Counted from the first letter of the stretch, positions 1 to 6,319 are shown. The stretch: DNA of 7,306 nucleotides from Lachnospiraceae bacterium (GCA_014804385.1 JAAUZW010000043.1:26827-34132), one strand, 5' to 3'. Notes: generated from the letters alone by a model not told the origin. Numbers and translations: made by a program.

Positions 1-201
1 CCGGACGAGGTAAAGGACTTTGTGGCCGCAGCAACCAGGTGCGAATGTGATGTGGATATCTCCTACAATAGCTTTATCGTGGATGCGAAATCCATCATTG
101 GCGTGTTAGGGCTTAATTTCAATCAGATTTTAACCGTTGCGTATAATGGCTACGACGCTGACTTTGAGAGACATCTCAGAAAGTGGGCGGTAGCAGTATA
201 G
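1..201 (+). CDS. HPr-like phosphocarrier family protein (C-terminal part)
   Basis: Open from the first base, 66 residues to a TAG stop; the start lies upstream of the window. The segment DAKSIIGVLGL matches the regulatory-serine region of HPr and Crh proteins (K-S-I-M-G-V). Aligning the DFV at residues 6-8 with the LFV of classical HPr puts Ser31 of this fragment exactly at Ser46, the site used by HPr kinase in Firmicutes. By the same alignment the catalytic His15 position would be the residue just before the window, so it cannot be seen whether this is a true PTS phosphocarrier or a His-less regulatory homologue, both of which occur in Clostridia. About 15 N-terminal residues are probably missing. 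The C-terminal tail (ADFERHLRKWAVAV) is slightly longer than in classical HPr. The protein would be cytoplasmic. A strong terminator follows 25 bp downstream, so it is not co-transcribed with the helicase. Confidence 0.8.
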   Translation, partial: PDEVKDFVAAATRCECDVDISYNSFIVDAKSIIGVLGLNFNQILTVAYNGYDADFERHLRKWAVAV

Positions 202-225
202 AGGATTGCTCGATCAGGCGCATTG

Positions 226-271
226 ACTCCCCATGTGAGATAACGTAAGATTATCTTACATGGGGAGTTTT
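226..271 (+). terminator. Intrinsic terminator after the HPr-like gene
   Basis: An 18-bp stem pairs 226-243 with 251-268 (ACTCCCCATGT and ACATGGGGAGT at its base, one G-T wobble at 237/257) around a 7-nt loop, and runs directly into TTTT at 268-271. The U tract is short, but the stem is long and has a GC-rich core (CCCC/GGGG). It lies 25 bp past the stop codon, the usual place for a Rho-independent terminator. Confidence 0.85.
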
Positions 272-338
272 CGCGCATAAGCAGAGTCAGAAGACGGCAA
301 AGACAGGATGTGTGAAAACTCCAAAGAAATGAGGAATA

Positions 339-458
339 GTGTGAAAAATCACACCGATGTGCTGATTTTTCACACGCAAATTTGTGCAGGAGCATCACAA
401 ATTTGTCTGATGGCAGACGCAAATTTGAGATTTGCGTCGCCCGTCGCATAAATGCTCC
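339..458 (+). other. Structured palindromic leader element upstream of the helicase gene
   Basis: Four nested or interlocking inverted repeats fill this stretch. A: 339-351 pairs with 363-375 over 13 perfect bp, with CAC/GTG continuing inside it. B: 377-386 (CAAATTTGTG) pairs with 396-405 over 10 bp. C: 389-395 (GGAGCAT), lying in the loop of B, pairs with 452-458 (ATGCTCC) over 7 bp, which would make a pseudoknot. D: 409-445 folds as GACGCAAAT/ATTTGCGTC around TTGAG, extended by GGC/GCC and a further three pairs across single-base bulges, about 15 pairs in all. The element ends 6 nt before the helicase Shine-Dalgarno. It could be a cis-acting regulatory RNA or an interspersed palindromic DNA repeat; the sequence alone does not decide. 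I do not recognise it as a named riboswitch. Confidence 0.6.
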
Positions 459-463
459 GGAAT

Positions 464-476
464 GAGGAAAGATATG
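464..476 (+). promoter_or_regulatory. Ribosome binding site that sets the helicase start
   Basis: GAGG at 464-467 lies 6 nt before ATG 474. The in-frame upstream candidates TTG 432 (inside hairpin D) and ATG 462 (overlapping this site) have no comparable Shine-Dalgarno, so ATG 474 is the best start. Confidence 0.75.
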
Positions 477-2867
477 GAAATCAAAATTTCCGTCCGAAGC
501 TTGGTAGAATTTATTCTGCGCTCCGGCGATATTGACAATCGAAAAGCGGTATCAGGAGAAAATGCCATGCAGGAAGGCGGGCGCATCCACCGCATGATCC
601 AGCGGCGTATGGGGCCGGAATACCGGGCGGAGGTATCCCTTCGGCATGTTTATGATGCGGGAGAATATGAGATCGTGGTGGAGGGCCGTGCCGACGGCAT
701 TATCACGGAGGCGGAAGGGGTCACCATAGATGAGATCAAGGGCACCTTCCATGATCTGAAAAAGATGAAGGGGCCGGTGCCGGTACATCTGGCGCAGGCG
801 AAATGCTATGCGTCTATTTATCTGGAGAAGGAGAAGCTGGAAAACATCCGGGTGCGCATGACCTACTGTCATCTGGAGACGGAGGAGATACGGTATTTTT
901 ACGAGGAATATACGCGCGCAGAGCTGGAGGAGTGGTTTGGGGAGCTGATGTTGCAATATCGCAAGTGGGCGGATTACAGCTTTCAGTGGCAGCAGATCAG
1001 ACAGGCATCGATCAGGGAAATGGTATTTCCCTTTCCCTATCGGGAGGGGCAGAAGGATCTGGTGACCTATGTCTATCAGACGATCTATCATAAGCGGAAG
1101 CTTTTTATAGAGGCGCCCACAGGCGTGGGCAAGACGATCTCCACCGTGTTTCCTGCCGTGAAGGCTATGGGGGAGGGACTCTGCGAGAAGATTTTTTATC
1201 TGACGGCTAAGACGATTACCCGGACTGTGGCGGACGATACCATTACCCTGCTCCGGGAGCAGGGGCTCAAGCTGAAAAGTGTCATATTGACCGCTAAGGA
1301 CAAAATCTGTTTTATGGAGGAGACAGAGTGCAATCCGGTTAATTGTCCCTATGCGAAAGGCCATTACGATCGCATCAATGAGGCCATGTATGATCTGTTG
1401 ACTCATGTGGACAATTATACCAGAGAGCAGATAGAAGAGTATGCCGGAAAGCACCAGGTCTGCCCTTTTGAGCTGTGTCTGGATATGAGCCTGTTTACCG
1501 ATGCGGTCATTTGCGATTATAACTATCTCTTCGATCCCCATGTGTATCTGCGTCGCTTTTTTGCGGAGGGCGTACAGGGCGAATATGTTTTTCTGGTGGA
1601 TGAGGCCCATAATCTGGTGGAGCGGGGCAGGGATATGTACAGCGCCGTGCTGTGCAAGGAGACCTTTCTGGAGGTCAAAAAGATCGTGAAGGCTTACGAT
1701 GAGCGGATTGCTAAAAATCTGGACAAGTGTAACAGGGAGCTTCTGGTCTTAAAAAGAGAATGCGGGGGCTGCCGTGTGGAAGAGCAGATTGACTCATTCG
1801 TTCGGGCGCTGATGCGGCTGGGATCGGCAATCGAAGATTATCTGGAGGATCACGAGGACAGTCCTGTGCGGAGCGATATCCTGTCCTTTTATTTTGAAGT
1901 TTCCCATTTTCTGGAGATGTATGAGCTGGCGGACGAAAACTATGTGACTTATTCGGAACTGCAGGAGGATGGCAGCTTCATCGTGAAGCTTTTCTGTGTC
2001 AATCCGGCAGGCAATCTGAGAGACTGTATGTTGAGAGGCCGCAGCACCATCCTGTTCTCGGCGACTCTTTTGCCGATCCAGTATTATAAGACGCTTCTGG
2101 GAGCGGAGGAGGGAGACTATGAGGTCTATGCACGGTCGGTGTTCCGTCCGGATAAGCTGGGACTCTACATAGGCAGTGATGTGACCAGCCGTTATACCCG
2201 CAGGAGTGATGCGGAGTATTATCGGATCGCATCCTATATCCACAACATTATAGAAAAAAGGCAGGGAAACTACATGGTATTCTTCCCTTCCCACTCTTTT
2301 TTACAGCGAGTCTATGAGATCTATCAGGCTTATTTTAATGCGGAAGAGACAGTGGAGTGTATCCTGCAGGAAAACTATATGAATGAGGAGGCGAGAGAAG
2401 TCTTCTTAAACCGCTTCCGGGGAAATGAGGACTGTGATCTGCAAAGTGTCATTCAGATGGAGATCGAGATGGAGGAGGAGCGCAGCCTTCTGGGATTTTG
2501 CGTGATGGGAGGTATCTTTGGCGAGGGGATCGACTTAAAGAATGACAGTCTGATCGGAGCGGTCATTGTGGGCACAGGGATTCCACAGGTCTGTAATGAG
2601 CGGGAGATCCTGAAAAAGTATTTTGACGGCTGGGGAGAAAACGGTTTTGACTACGCCTACCGGTATCCGGGTATGAATAAGGTGCTGCAGGCTGCAGGCC
2701 GGGTGATCCGTACCGTGGATGATTTTGGTATTGTAGCGCTGTTAGATGAGCGATTCTTAAGTCCCGCCTATCAGAGATTGTTTCCGAGAGAGTGGAGGGA
2801 TCGAGCGGTCGTAACAGTTGACCAAATAGGTCGAAAGGTGGAGCGTTTTTGGGATGAATGGCTCTAA
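474..2867 (+). CDS. PD-(D/E)XK nuclease-like / XPD-DinG-type Fe-S DNA helicase fusion
   Basis: A 797-residue cytoplasmic DNA repair-type enzyme. N-terminal residues 1-130 carry the RecB/Cas4-style nuclease signature: His39 (GGRIHR), Asp74 (GRADG), the Glu87-Ile-Lys89 core (IDEIKGT) and Gln108-x3-Tyr112 (QAKCY). All expected catalytic residues are visible, so a metal-dependent nuclease is plausible. Residues 180-797 form a superfamily 2 helicase of the XPD/DinG group: FPFPYREGQ (185-193), Walker A APTGVGK (214-220), DEAH (376-379), SATL (529-532), VFFPSHSF (602-609), GGIFGEGIDL (679-688) and QAAGRVIR (739-746). Between Walker A and DEAH, Cys279, Cys286, Cys291 and Cys330 (or Cys335) fit the four ligands of the XPD-type 4Fe-4S cluster. 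Family knowledge suggests 5'-to-3' unwinding; the actual substrate is inferred, not seen. It is well above classical DinG size because of the nuclease part. It stands alone between a terminator and a long noncoding region. Confidence 0.88.
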   Translation: MEIKISVRSLVEFILRSGDIDNRKAVSGENAMQEGGRIHRMIQRRMGPEYRAEVSLRHVYDAGEYEIVVEGRADGIITEAEGVTIDEIKGTFHDLKKMKGPVPVHLAQAKCYASIYLEKEKLENIRVRMTYCHLETEEIRYFYEEYTRAELEEWFGELMLQYRKWADYSFQWQQIRQASIREMVFPFPYREGQKDLVTYVYQTIYHKRKLFIEAPTGVGKTISTVFPAVKAMGEGLCEKIFYLTAKTITRTVADDTITLLREQGLKLKSVILTAKDKICFMEETECNPVNCPYAKGHYDRINEAMYDLLTHVDNYTREQIEEYAGKHQVCPFELCLDMSLFTDAVICDYNYLFDPHVYLRRFFAEGVQGEYVFLVDEAHNLVERGRDMYSAVLCKETFLEVKKIVKAYDERIAKNLDKCNRELLVLKRECGGCRVEEQIDSFVRALMRLGSAIEDYLEDHEDSPVRSDILSFYFEVSHFLEMYELADENYVTYSELQEDGSFIVKLFCVNPAGNLRDCMLRGRSTILFSATLLPIQYYKTLLGAEEGDYEVYARSVFRPDKLGLYIGSDVTSRYTRRSDAEYYRIASYIHNIIEKRQGNYMVFFPSHSFLQRVYEIYQAYFNAEETVECILQENYMNEEAREVFLNRFRGNEDCDLQSVIQMEIEMEEERSLLGFCVMGGIFGEGIDLKNDSLIGAVIVGTGIPQVCNEREILKKYFDGWGENGFDYAYRYPGMNKVLQAAGRVIRTVDDFGIVALLDERFLSPAYQRLFPREWRDRAVVTVDQIGRKVERFWDEWL

Positions 2868-2977
2868 AATATGTGTTTTTTCATGCTATCTGAACAAGTC
2901 AACAGAAAAACGGACAGCAAATCCGAAAAGGGAACAAGCTTTATGGATTGACTTTAAACGTCAAGGGGTAAAACGGG

Positions 2978-3017
2978 ATTGACCGAACGCAGACAGGAGG
3001 TTACAGGATCGGTCAAT
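2978..3017. repeat. Inverted repeat ATTGACCGA ... TCGGTCAAT
   Basis: Perfect 9-bp arms at 2978-2986 and 3009-3017 are separated by 22 nt, and the right arm is followed by TATATTTT. It could be a weak terminator for the helicase transcript with a large loop, or a double-stranded protein-binding site. The long loop and modest stem argue against an efficient terminator. Confidence 0.5.
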
Positions 3018-3043
3018 TATATTTTGGCAAATCGACATGCCCT

Positions 3044-3088
3044 GACAAAAAGATGTTAGAAAAAACCGAAAATGACAGACATCTTGTC
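3044..3088. repeat. Inverted repeat AAGATGT ... ACATCTT
   Basis: Perfect 7-bp arms at 3050-3056 and 3079-3085 are also separated by 22 nt. With a 3-nt bulge (3048-3050) the pairing extends to GACA (3044-3047) against TGTC (3085-3088), giving a 10-bp stem. No U tract follows, so termination is unlikely. Confidence 0.4.
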
Positions 3089-3131
3089 TTAAAGTGCGAC
3101 GGAAAACGACGGGAAGTGACGAGACTGTCAA

Positions 3132-3214
3132 TGTGGATAACTTTGTGGAAATTGGGGATTTCTCAGCTTTTTCGATTTGTTTTTTAAAAAATCGAAAGGG
3201 AAAAATGTGGAAAA
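3132..3214 (-). promoter_or_regulatory. Cluster of three DnaA-box-like sequences
   Basis: TGTGGATAA at 3132-3140 is the exact complement of the consensus DnaA box TTATCCACA. TGTGGAAAA at 3206-3214 (complement TTTTCCACA) fits the relaxed consensus TTWTNCACA, and TGTGGAAAT at 3144-3152 differs from it at one position. All three have the same orientation. Between them lies an AT-rich dyad centred on a run of T then A at 3180-3191. The neighbours are not dnaA, dnaN or rpmH, so a standard chromosome origin is not supported. A DnaA titration or reactivation site, a relic, or chance are the alternatives. Confidence 0.45.
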
Positions 3215-3292
3215 GTCGATATACGGATTTTAGTTTATTGAAAAGAAACCTGTTTGGTCAATTTATATCGAAGGAGGATTAGGAGAAGCGGT

Positions 3293-3322
3293 TTGACGTA
3301 GAACAGCAAACAGTGGTATACT
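3293..3322 (+). promoter_or_regulatory. Sigma-A-type promoter for the GH13-glycosyltransferase operon
   Basis: TTGACG (3293-3298) and TATACT (3317-3322) each match the consensus hexamers at five of six positions, with an 18-bp spacer. Transcription would start near 3329, leaving a leader of about 77 nt. That leader can form a modest stem from GAGAC (3348-3352) with GTCTC (3386-3390) and GGTT (3367-3370) with AACC (3382-3385), ending just before the ribosome site. Confidence 0.7.
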
Positions 3323-3395
3323 GATGCAGAATAAACTACAAGATATAGAGACTGTACCGGGGGAGCGGTTGTCTGCTTCGGAACCGTCTCGGAAT

Positions 3396-3408
3396 GGAGG
3401 AAGTTATG
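3396..3408 (+). promoter_or_regulatory. Ribosome binding site that sets the GH13 start
   Basis: GGAGG at 3396-3400 is 5 nt before ATG 3406. The in-frame ATG at 3394 overlaps this site and has no Shine-Dalgarno of its own, so translation should begin at 3406 (MWAFESVFYQIYP). Confidence 0.8.
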
Positions 3409-4716
3409 TGGGCATTTGAAAGTGTATTTTATCAGATATATCCGTTGGGGTTCTGTGGGGCGCCCTTTGAGAATGATGGCAAACTGGAGCACCGGATCTT
3501 AAAGGTGAACGATTGGATTCCTCATATGAAGAAGCTGGGCATAGATGCGATTTATTTTTCCCCGGTGTTCGAGTCGGACACTCACGGCTACAATACGCGG
3601 GATTATCATACCATTGACTGCAGGCTTGGCACCAATGAGGACTTTAAGGAGGTATGTAAGAATCTCCATGACAATGGGATCAAGGTGGTGCTGGATGGTG
3701 TGTTCAACCATGTGGGCAGAGGATTCTGGGCGTTTCAGGATGTGTTGAAGAATCGGGAAAACTCTCCTTATTTAAGCTGGTTTAATATCAATCTGGGCGG
3801 TAATTCCAACTATAACGACGGTCTCTGGTATGAGGGCTGGGAGGGCAACTATGATCTGGTAAAGATCAATCTGCGTCACGGGGACGTGATCAACCACATT
3901 CTGGACAGCGTGAAGGGCTGGGTGGAGGAGTTTGACATCGACGGTCTTCGTCTGGATGTGGCTTACTGTCTGGATCACGATTTTGTGAGAAGGCTCAGGG
4001 CCTTCACAGATGGTCTCAAGCCCGATTTTTATCTGCTGGGCGAGATGCTGCACGGTGATTATAACCAGATGGTCAATGATCAGATGCTGCACTCCGCTAC
4101 AAACTATGAGTGTTATAAGGGGATGTTCTCCAGCTTTAACAGTATGAATATGTTTGAGATCAACCATTCGCTGATCAGACAGTTTGGACCGGATAACTGG
4201 TGTCTCTACCGGGGCAAGCACATGTTCTCCTTTGTGGACAATCATGATGTGTCCCGTATCGCCAGCAATCTGACCAATGAAAGGCACCTGCCTCTGATCT
4301 ACGCGATATGTTTTGGCATGCCGGGTATTCCCTGCGTGTACTACGGCAGTGAATGGGGAGCGAAGGCGAATAAGAGCGAAGGTGACCCGGCGCTGAGAGC
4401 CTGCTTCGAGGCTCCGGAATGGAATGAGCTGAGTGACTGGATCAGTCACCTTGCTGAGGCGAAGAAGAATTCCAAGGCTTTGAACTATGGCGACTTCAAA
4501 TCTGTGGTGCTCACCAATAAGCAGTGTATCTTTGAGCGCAGGTGCGACGATGAGAGGGTGCTTGTGGCGGTCAATGCGGACGGGGAAAGCTATACGGCGC
4601 ATTTTGATGCCGGCTGTGGCACGGCAGTGGATCTGCTCACCGGCAAGCCTCACGATTTTGGCGGTGGAAGCGAGCTGCCTCCCTATAGTGCATATTTCTG
4701 GAAGATGGAAAGATAG
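3406..4716 (+). CDS. GH13 alpha-amylase-family glycosidase, cytoplasmic
   Basis: A 436-residue retaining alpha-glycoside hydrolase or transglycosidase of glycoside hydrolase family 13. The four conserved regions of the catalytic barrel are present in order: DGVFNH (97-102), GLRLDVA with nucleophile Asp184, LLGEM with acid/base Glu213, and FVDNHD (276-281) with His280 and Asp281. The opening SVFYQIYPLGF is typical of neopullulanase-like and maltodextrin-acting members. A short C-terminal beta domain follows (from about residue 360). There is no signal peptide, no membrane segment and no N-terminal carbohydrate-binding domain, so it should act inside the cell on imported oligosaccharides or storage glucan. 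The precise substrate cannot be read from the sequence. It is the first gene of an apparent two-gene operon; the glycosyltransferase gene starts 8 bp after its stop codon. Confidence 0.9.
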   Translation: MWAFESVFYQIYPLGFCGAPFENDGKLEHRILKVNDWIPHMKKLGIDAIYFSPVFESDTHGYNTRDYHTIDCRLGTNEDFKEVCKNLHDNGIKVVLDGVFNHVGRGFWAFQDVLKNRENSPYLSWFNINLGGNSNYNDGLWYEGWEGNYDLVKINLRHGDVINHILDSVKGWVEEFDIDGLRLDVAYCLDHDFVRRLRAFTDGLKPDFYLLGEMLHGDYNQMVNDQMLHSATNYECYKGMFSSFNSMNMFEINHSLIRQFGPDNWCLYRGKHMFSFVDNHDVSRIASNLTNERHLPLIYAICFGMPGIPCVYYGSEWGAKANKSEGDPALRACFEAPEWNELSDWISHLAEAKKNSKALNYGDFKSVVLTNKQCIFERRCDDERVLVAVNADGESYTAHFDAGCGTAVDLLTGKPHDFGGGSELPPYSAYFWKMER

Positions 4717-4724
4717 GGGGCAGT

Positions 4725-6281
4725 ATGTGGAATAAACTGGAGAAACGGTATTGGATTCCCGGCGTGCTTTTGCTTTTGTGGATGGGTATTTTTGCATTTC
4801 TGAACGCGAATTGTCAGTCTTTCTGGGCAGATGAAATGGCATCCATCGGCTTTATTCGGAATGGGCTCAGTCTGTCGGAAGTGCTTAATACTTATCTGTA
4901 TGCGGAAAACAATCTGCCGCTTTATCCGATGATTTTGTATGTTGTTTACAGAGTCATGCCCTACGGGGAACAGTTTCTGCTGATTCCCTCTATCATATTT
5001 TGTATGGCGGGCGTTGTGGTTCTGGCAATGACCACGGCCCGCTTAAAAGGGAAAAGAGCGGGCTTTCTGGCCCTTTGCCTGGGGGCATCCTCGGGGATTT
5101 TGATCTGGCAGGCGGCTTGGGAGATTCGTTGCTATGGGCTGGCCTTTTTTCTTTCAAATCTTGTACTGTACAGCTTTGTGATGAAATTTTTGCGGGGCAG
5201 TAAGAAAGACATGGTTTTGTGGAGCGTGTCGCTGGCCCTCTTTTTTTGGACACATTGGTTTGCTTTCATTTTGCTTGCGTTTTACGGGCTGGTGGATCTG
5301 GCGCTGGTGATCGGTCGGAAAATATCATGGAAACAGTTGATCTGCTGGGTGCCGGGATGTCTTTTGTATTTTCCCTGGCTGCTTGCATCCCTGTATTACA
5401 AAAATAGCGGTCTGGAAAATTATTGGAGCGAGCCGCCTGGATTTAAGAATATGGCGTGGACAGTTCTGTTTTATTTGGATGGGAATCGTCTGCTGTGGTA
5501 TCTGTGTCTGTTGACGGGAGCCGGCCTTTTGGTTTCTGCGGTTATCTGGTTTGGCAAACCGGCTTCGGAGGAGAAGACGGTGGGCCTGCTCAGCGCTTTT
5601 TGTGTGGCGGCGGTAGTCTGGATGATCGGGAGTGTCTTTGTGTACAGCCGCTATCTGTATCCTTCGGGAGGTCTCTATGTGGAGCGGTACTTCACGGTGA
5701 TACAGCCGCACATTCTGCTGATCACGGCTCTGGGACTGGCCTTTATTCTGGATACTGCAGATAAGGCGGTTTGCGTAGAGAGACCTAAGGGGAAACTGAT
5801 TTTTCGATTGGCCGGCTGGGGAATGCGGATCGGCGTGGTTGTATTGCTTCTGTTCTTTTTCCTAAATGCTTACCGAAATCAGTATGTGGCGATCAGAAAA
5901 CCCTTCGAGCCTTACCGGGAGGCGGCCGATTATCTGGTGCAGGAGGAGGGGATCTGGGAGGAATCCTCCCTGTTTACGGGCTCCAACAGGTTTTGTGGAC
6001 TGGATGGTTTCATTCACTATTATTTTGAGAAGAGGGGCTATGAGCCGCCTGAAAATATTGTCGGAAGTATGGTTTTGAGTCCGCAGGAAACCCGGTTTTA
6101 TCCGGATTACAGCAGTCTGACAGAGGAGGAACTGCTTTCTTATGACAGAATATACTGCCTCAGAATTCATATGGGTATGGACGAAGCGCTGCAGGATTTT
6201 TTGGAGGCACATTATCGTCAAGTGGAAAAACGGGGAGATTATGGCATTGAGATCTGGGAGCGGAATGATGTAAAAAAGTGA
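4725..6281 (+). CDS. GT-C fold membrane glycosyltransferase (PMT/ArnT-like, family 39 type)
   Basis: A 518-residue polytopic membrane protein with about ten to eleven hydrophobic segments (for example 11-28, 84-101, 111-130, 135-153, 163-197, 205-222, 257-275, 286-305, 325-343, 365-381) and a hydrophilic C-terminal domain from about residue 382. Features shared with protein-O-mannosyltransferase and ArnT-like enzymes are visible: FWADE in the first outside loop, with Asp36 as probable catalytic acid next to Glu37; ENNLPLYP (61-68), like the HPPLYY motif; WEIRCYGL (132-139), like the E-x-R-x-Y motif; and ERYFTVIQP (320-328). Such enzymes use a polyprenyl-phosphate sugar donor on the outer face of the membrane. 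Donor and acceptor here are unknown. AGGGGG (4715-4720) overlaps the preceding stop codon and lies 4 nt before ATG, suggesting co-transcription and coupling with the GH13 gene. No terminator is seen after it. Confidence 0.8.
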   Translation: MWNKLEKRYWIPGVLLLLWMGIFAFLNANCQSFWADEMASIGFIRNGLSLSEVLNTYLYAENNLPLYPMILYVVYRVMPYGEQFLLIPSIIFCMAGVVVLAMTTARLKGKRAGFLALCLGASSGILIWQAAWEIRCYGLAFFLSNLVLYSFVMKFLRGSKKDMVLWSVSLALFFWTHWFAFILLAFYGLVDLALVIGRKISWKQLICWVPGCLLYFPWLLASLYYKNSGLENYWSEPPGFKNMAWTVLFYLDGNRLLWYLCLLTGAGLLVSAVIWFGKPASEEKTVGLLSAFCVAAVVWMIGSVFVYSRYLYPSGGLYVERYFTVIQPHILLITALGLAFILDTADKAVCVERPKGKLIFRLAGWGMRIGVVVLLLFFFLNAYRNQYVAIRKPFEPYREAADYLVQEEGIWEESSLFTGSNRFCGLDGFIHYYFEKRGYEPPENIVGSMVLSPQETRFYPDYSSLTEEELLSYDRIYCLRIHMGMDEALQDFLEAHYRQVEKRGDYGIEIWERNDVKK

Positions 6282-6291
6282 AAGTGAACTG

Positions 6292-6319
6292 TTGACAAAC
6301 CGTTATTTTACTTTATAAT
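6292..6319 (+). promoter_or_regulatory. Consensus sigma-A promoter of the LacI-family gene
   Basis: TTGACA (6292-6297) and TATAAT (6314-6319) both match the consensus perfectly, with a 16-bp spacer. The promoter begins 11 bp after the glycosyltransferase stop codon. Such a strong promoter for a regulator gene makes sense if it is normally repressed, which fits the overlapping inverted repeats. Confidence 0.85.

Larger units (their letters stand above)
2868..3405. other. Long noncoding region with DnaA-like boxes and clustered GTCAAT words
   Basis: This 538-bp stretch between the helicase and the GH13 gene has no convincing coding frame. It contains two inverted repeats with 22-nt spacers, three same-orientation DnaA-box-like sequences, an AT-rich dyad (TTTCGATTT at 3170-3178 with AAATCGAAA at 3189-3197), many TTGAC/GTCAA words, and the promoter and leader of the GH13 gene at its right end. 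No obvious GC-rich terminator follows the helicase stop codon; the inverted repeat at 2978-3017 is the nearest candidate. Confidence 0.7.

Noticed and set aside
339..458. CRISPR array or intrinsic terminator
   Set aside because: The repeats are inverted, not regularly spaced direct repeats with unique spacers, and no U tract follows any of the stems.
432..473. TTG 432 or ATG 462 as start of the helicase
   Set aside because: TTG 432 lies inside hairpin D and ATG 462 overlaps the Shine-Dalgarno; ATG 474 has GAGG at ideal spacing and begins the MEIKISVRSLVEF segment expected at the protein start.
552..1610. 352-residue open frame on the minus strand
   Set aside because: Fully antisense to the motif-rich nuclease-helicase gene; the predicted protein has no recognisable family features, so it is a reading-frame shadow.
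3235..3270. Catabolite-response (CcpA) site near the GH13 promoter
   Set aside because: The TGAAAA ... TTGGTCA stretch does not fit the 14-bp cre consensus; the central CG is absent.
3271..3277. Perfect AAGGAGG Shine-Dalgarno-like sequence
   Set aside because: No usable start codon follows at proper spacing; the next TTG (3293) meets a stop after one codon, and the site lies upstream of the promoter. Probably chance or a relic.
3094..3282. 62-residue open frame from GTG in the long intergenic region
   Set aside because: No ribosome site precedes it, the composition is unlike the real genes, and it runs over the DnaA-like boxes and AT-rich dyad. No recognisable domain.
2868..3405. Bona fide chromosomal oriC
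   Set aside because: Only one perfect DnaA box, and no dnaA, dnaN, rpmH or gidA neighbours; kept only as a candidate DnaA-binding site cluster.
3772..4842. 356-residue open frame on the minus strand
   Set aside because: Antisense to the GH13 gene, whose catalytic motifs establish the real frame; no ribosome site or family match.
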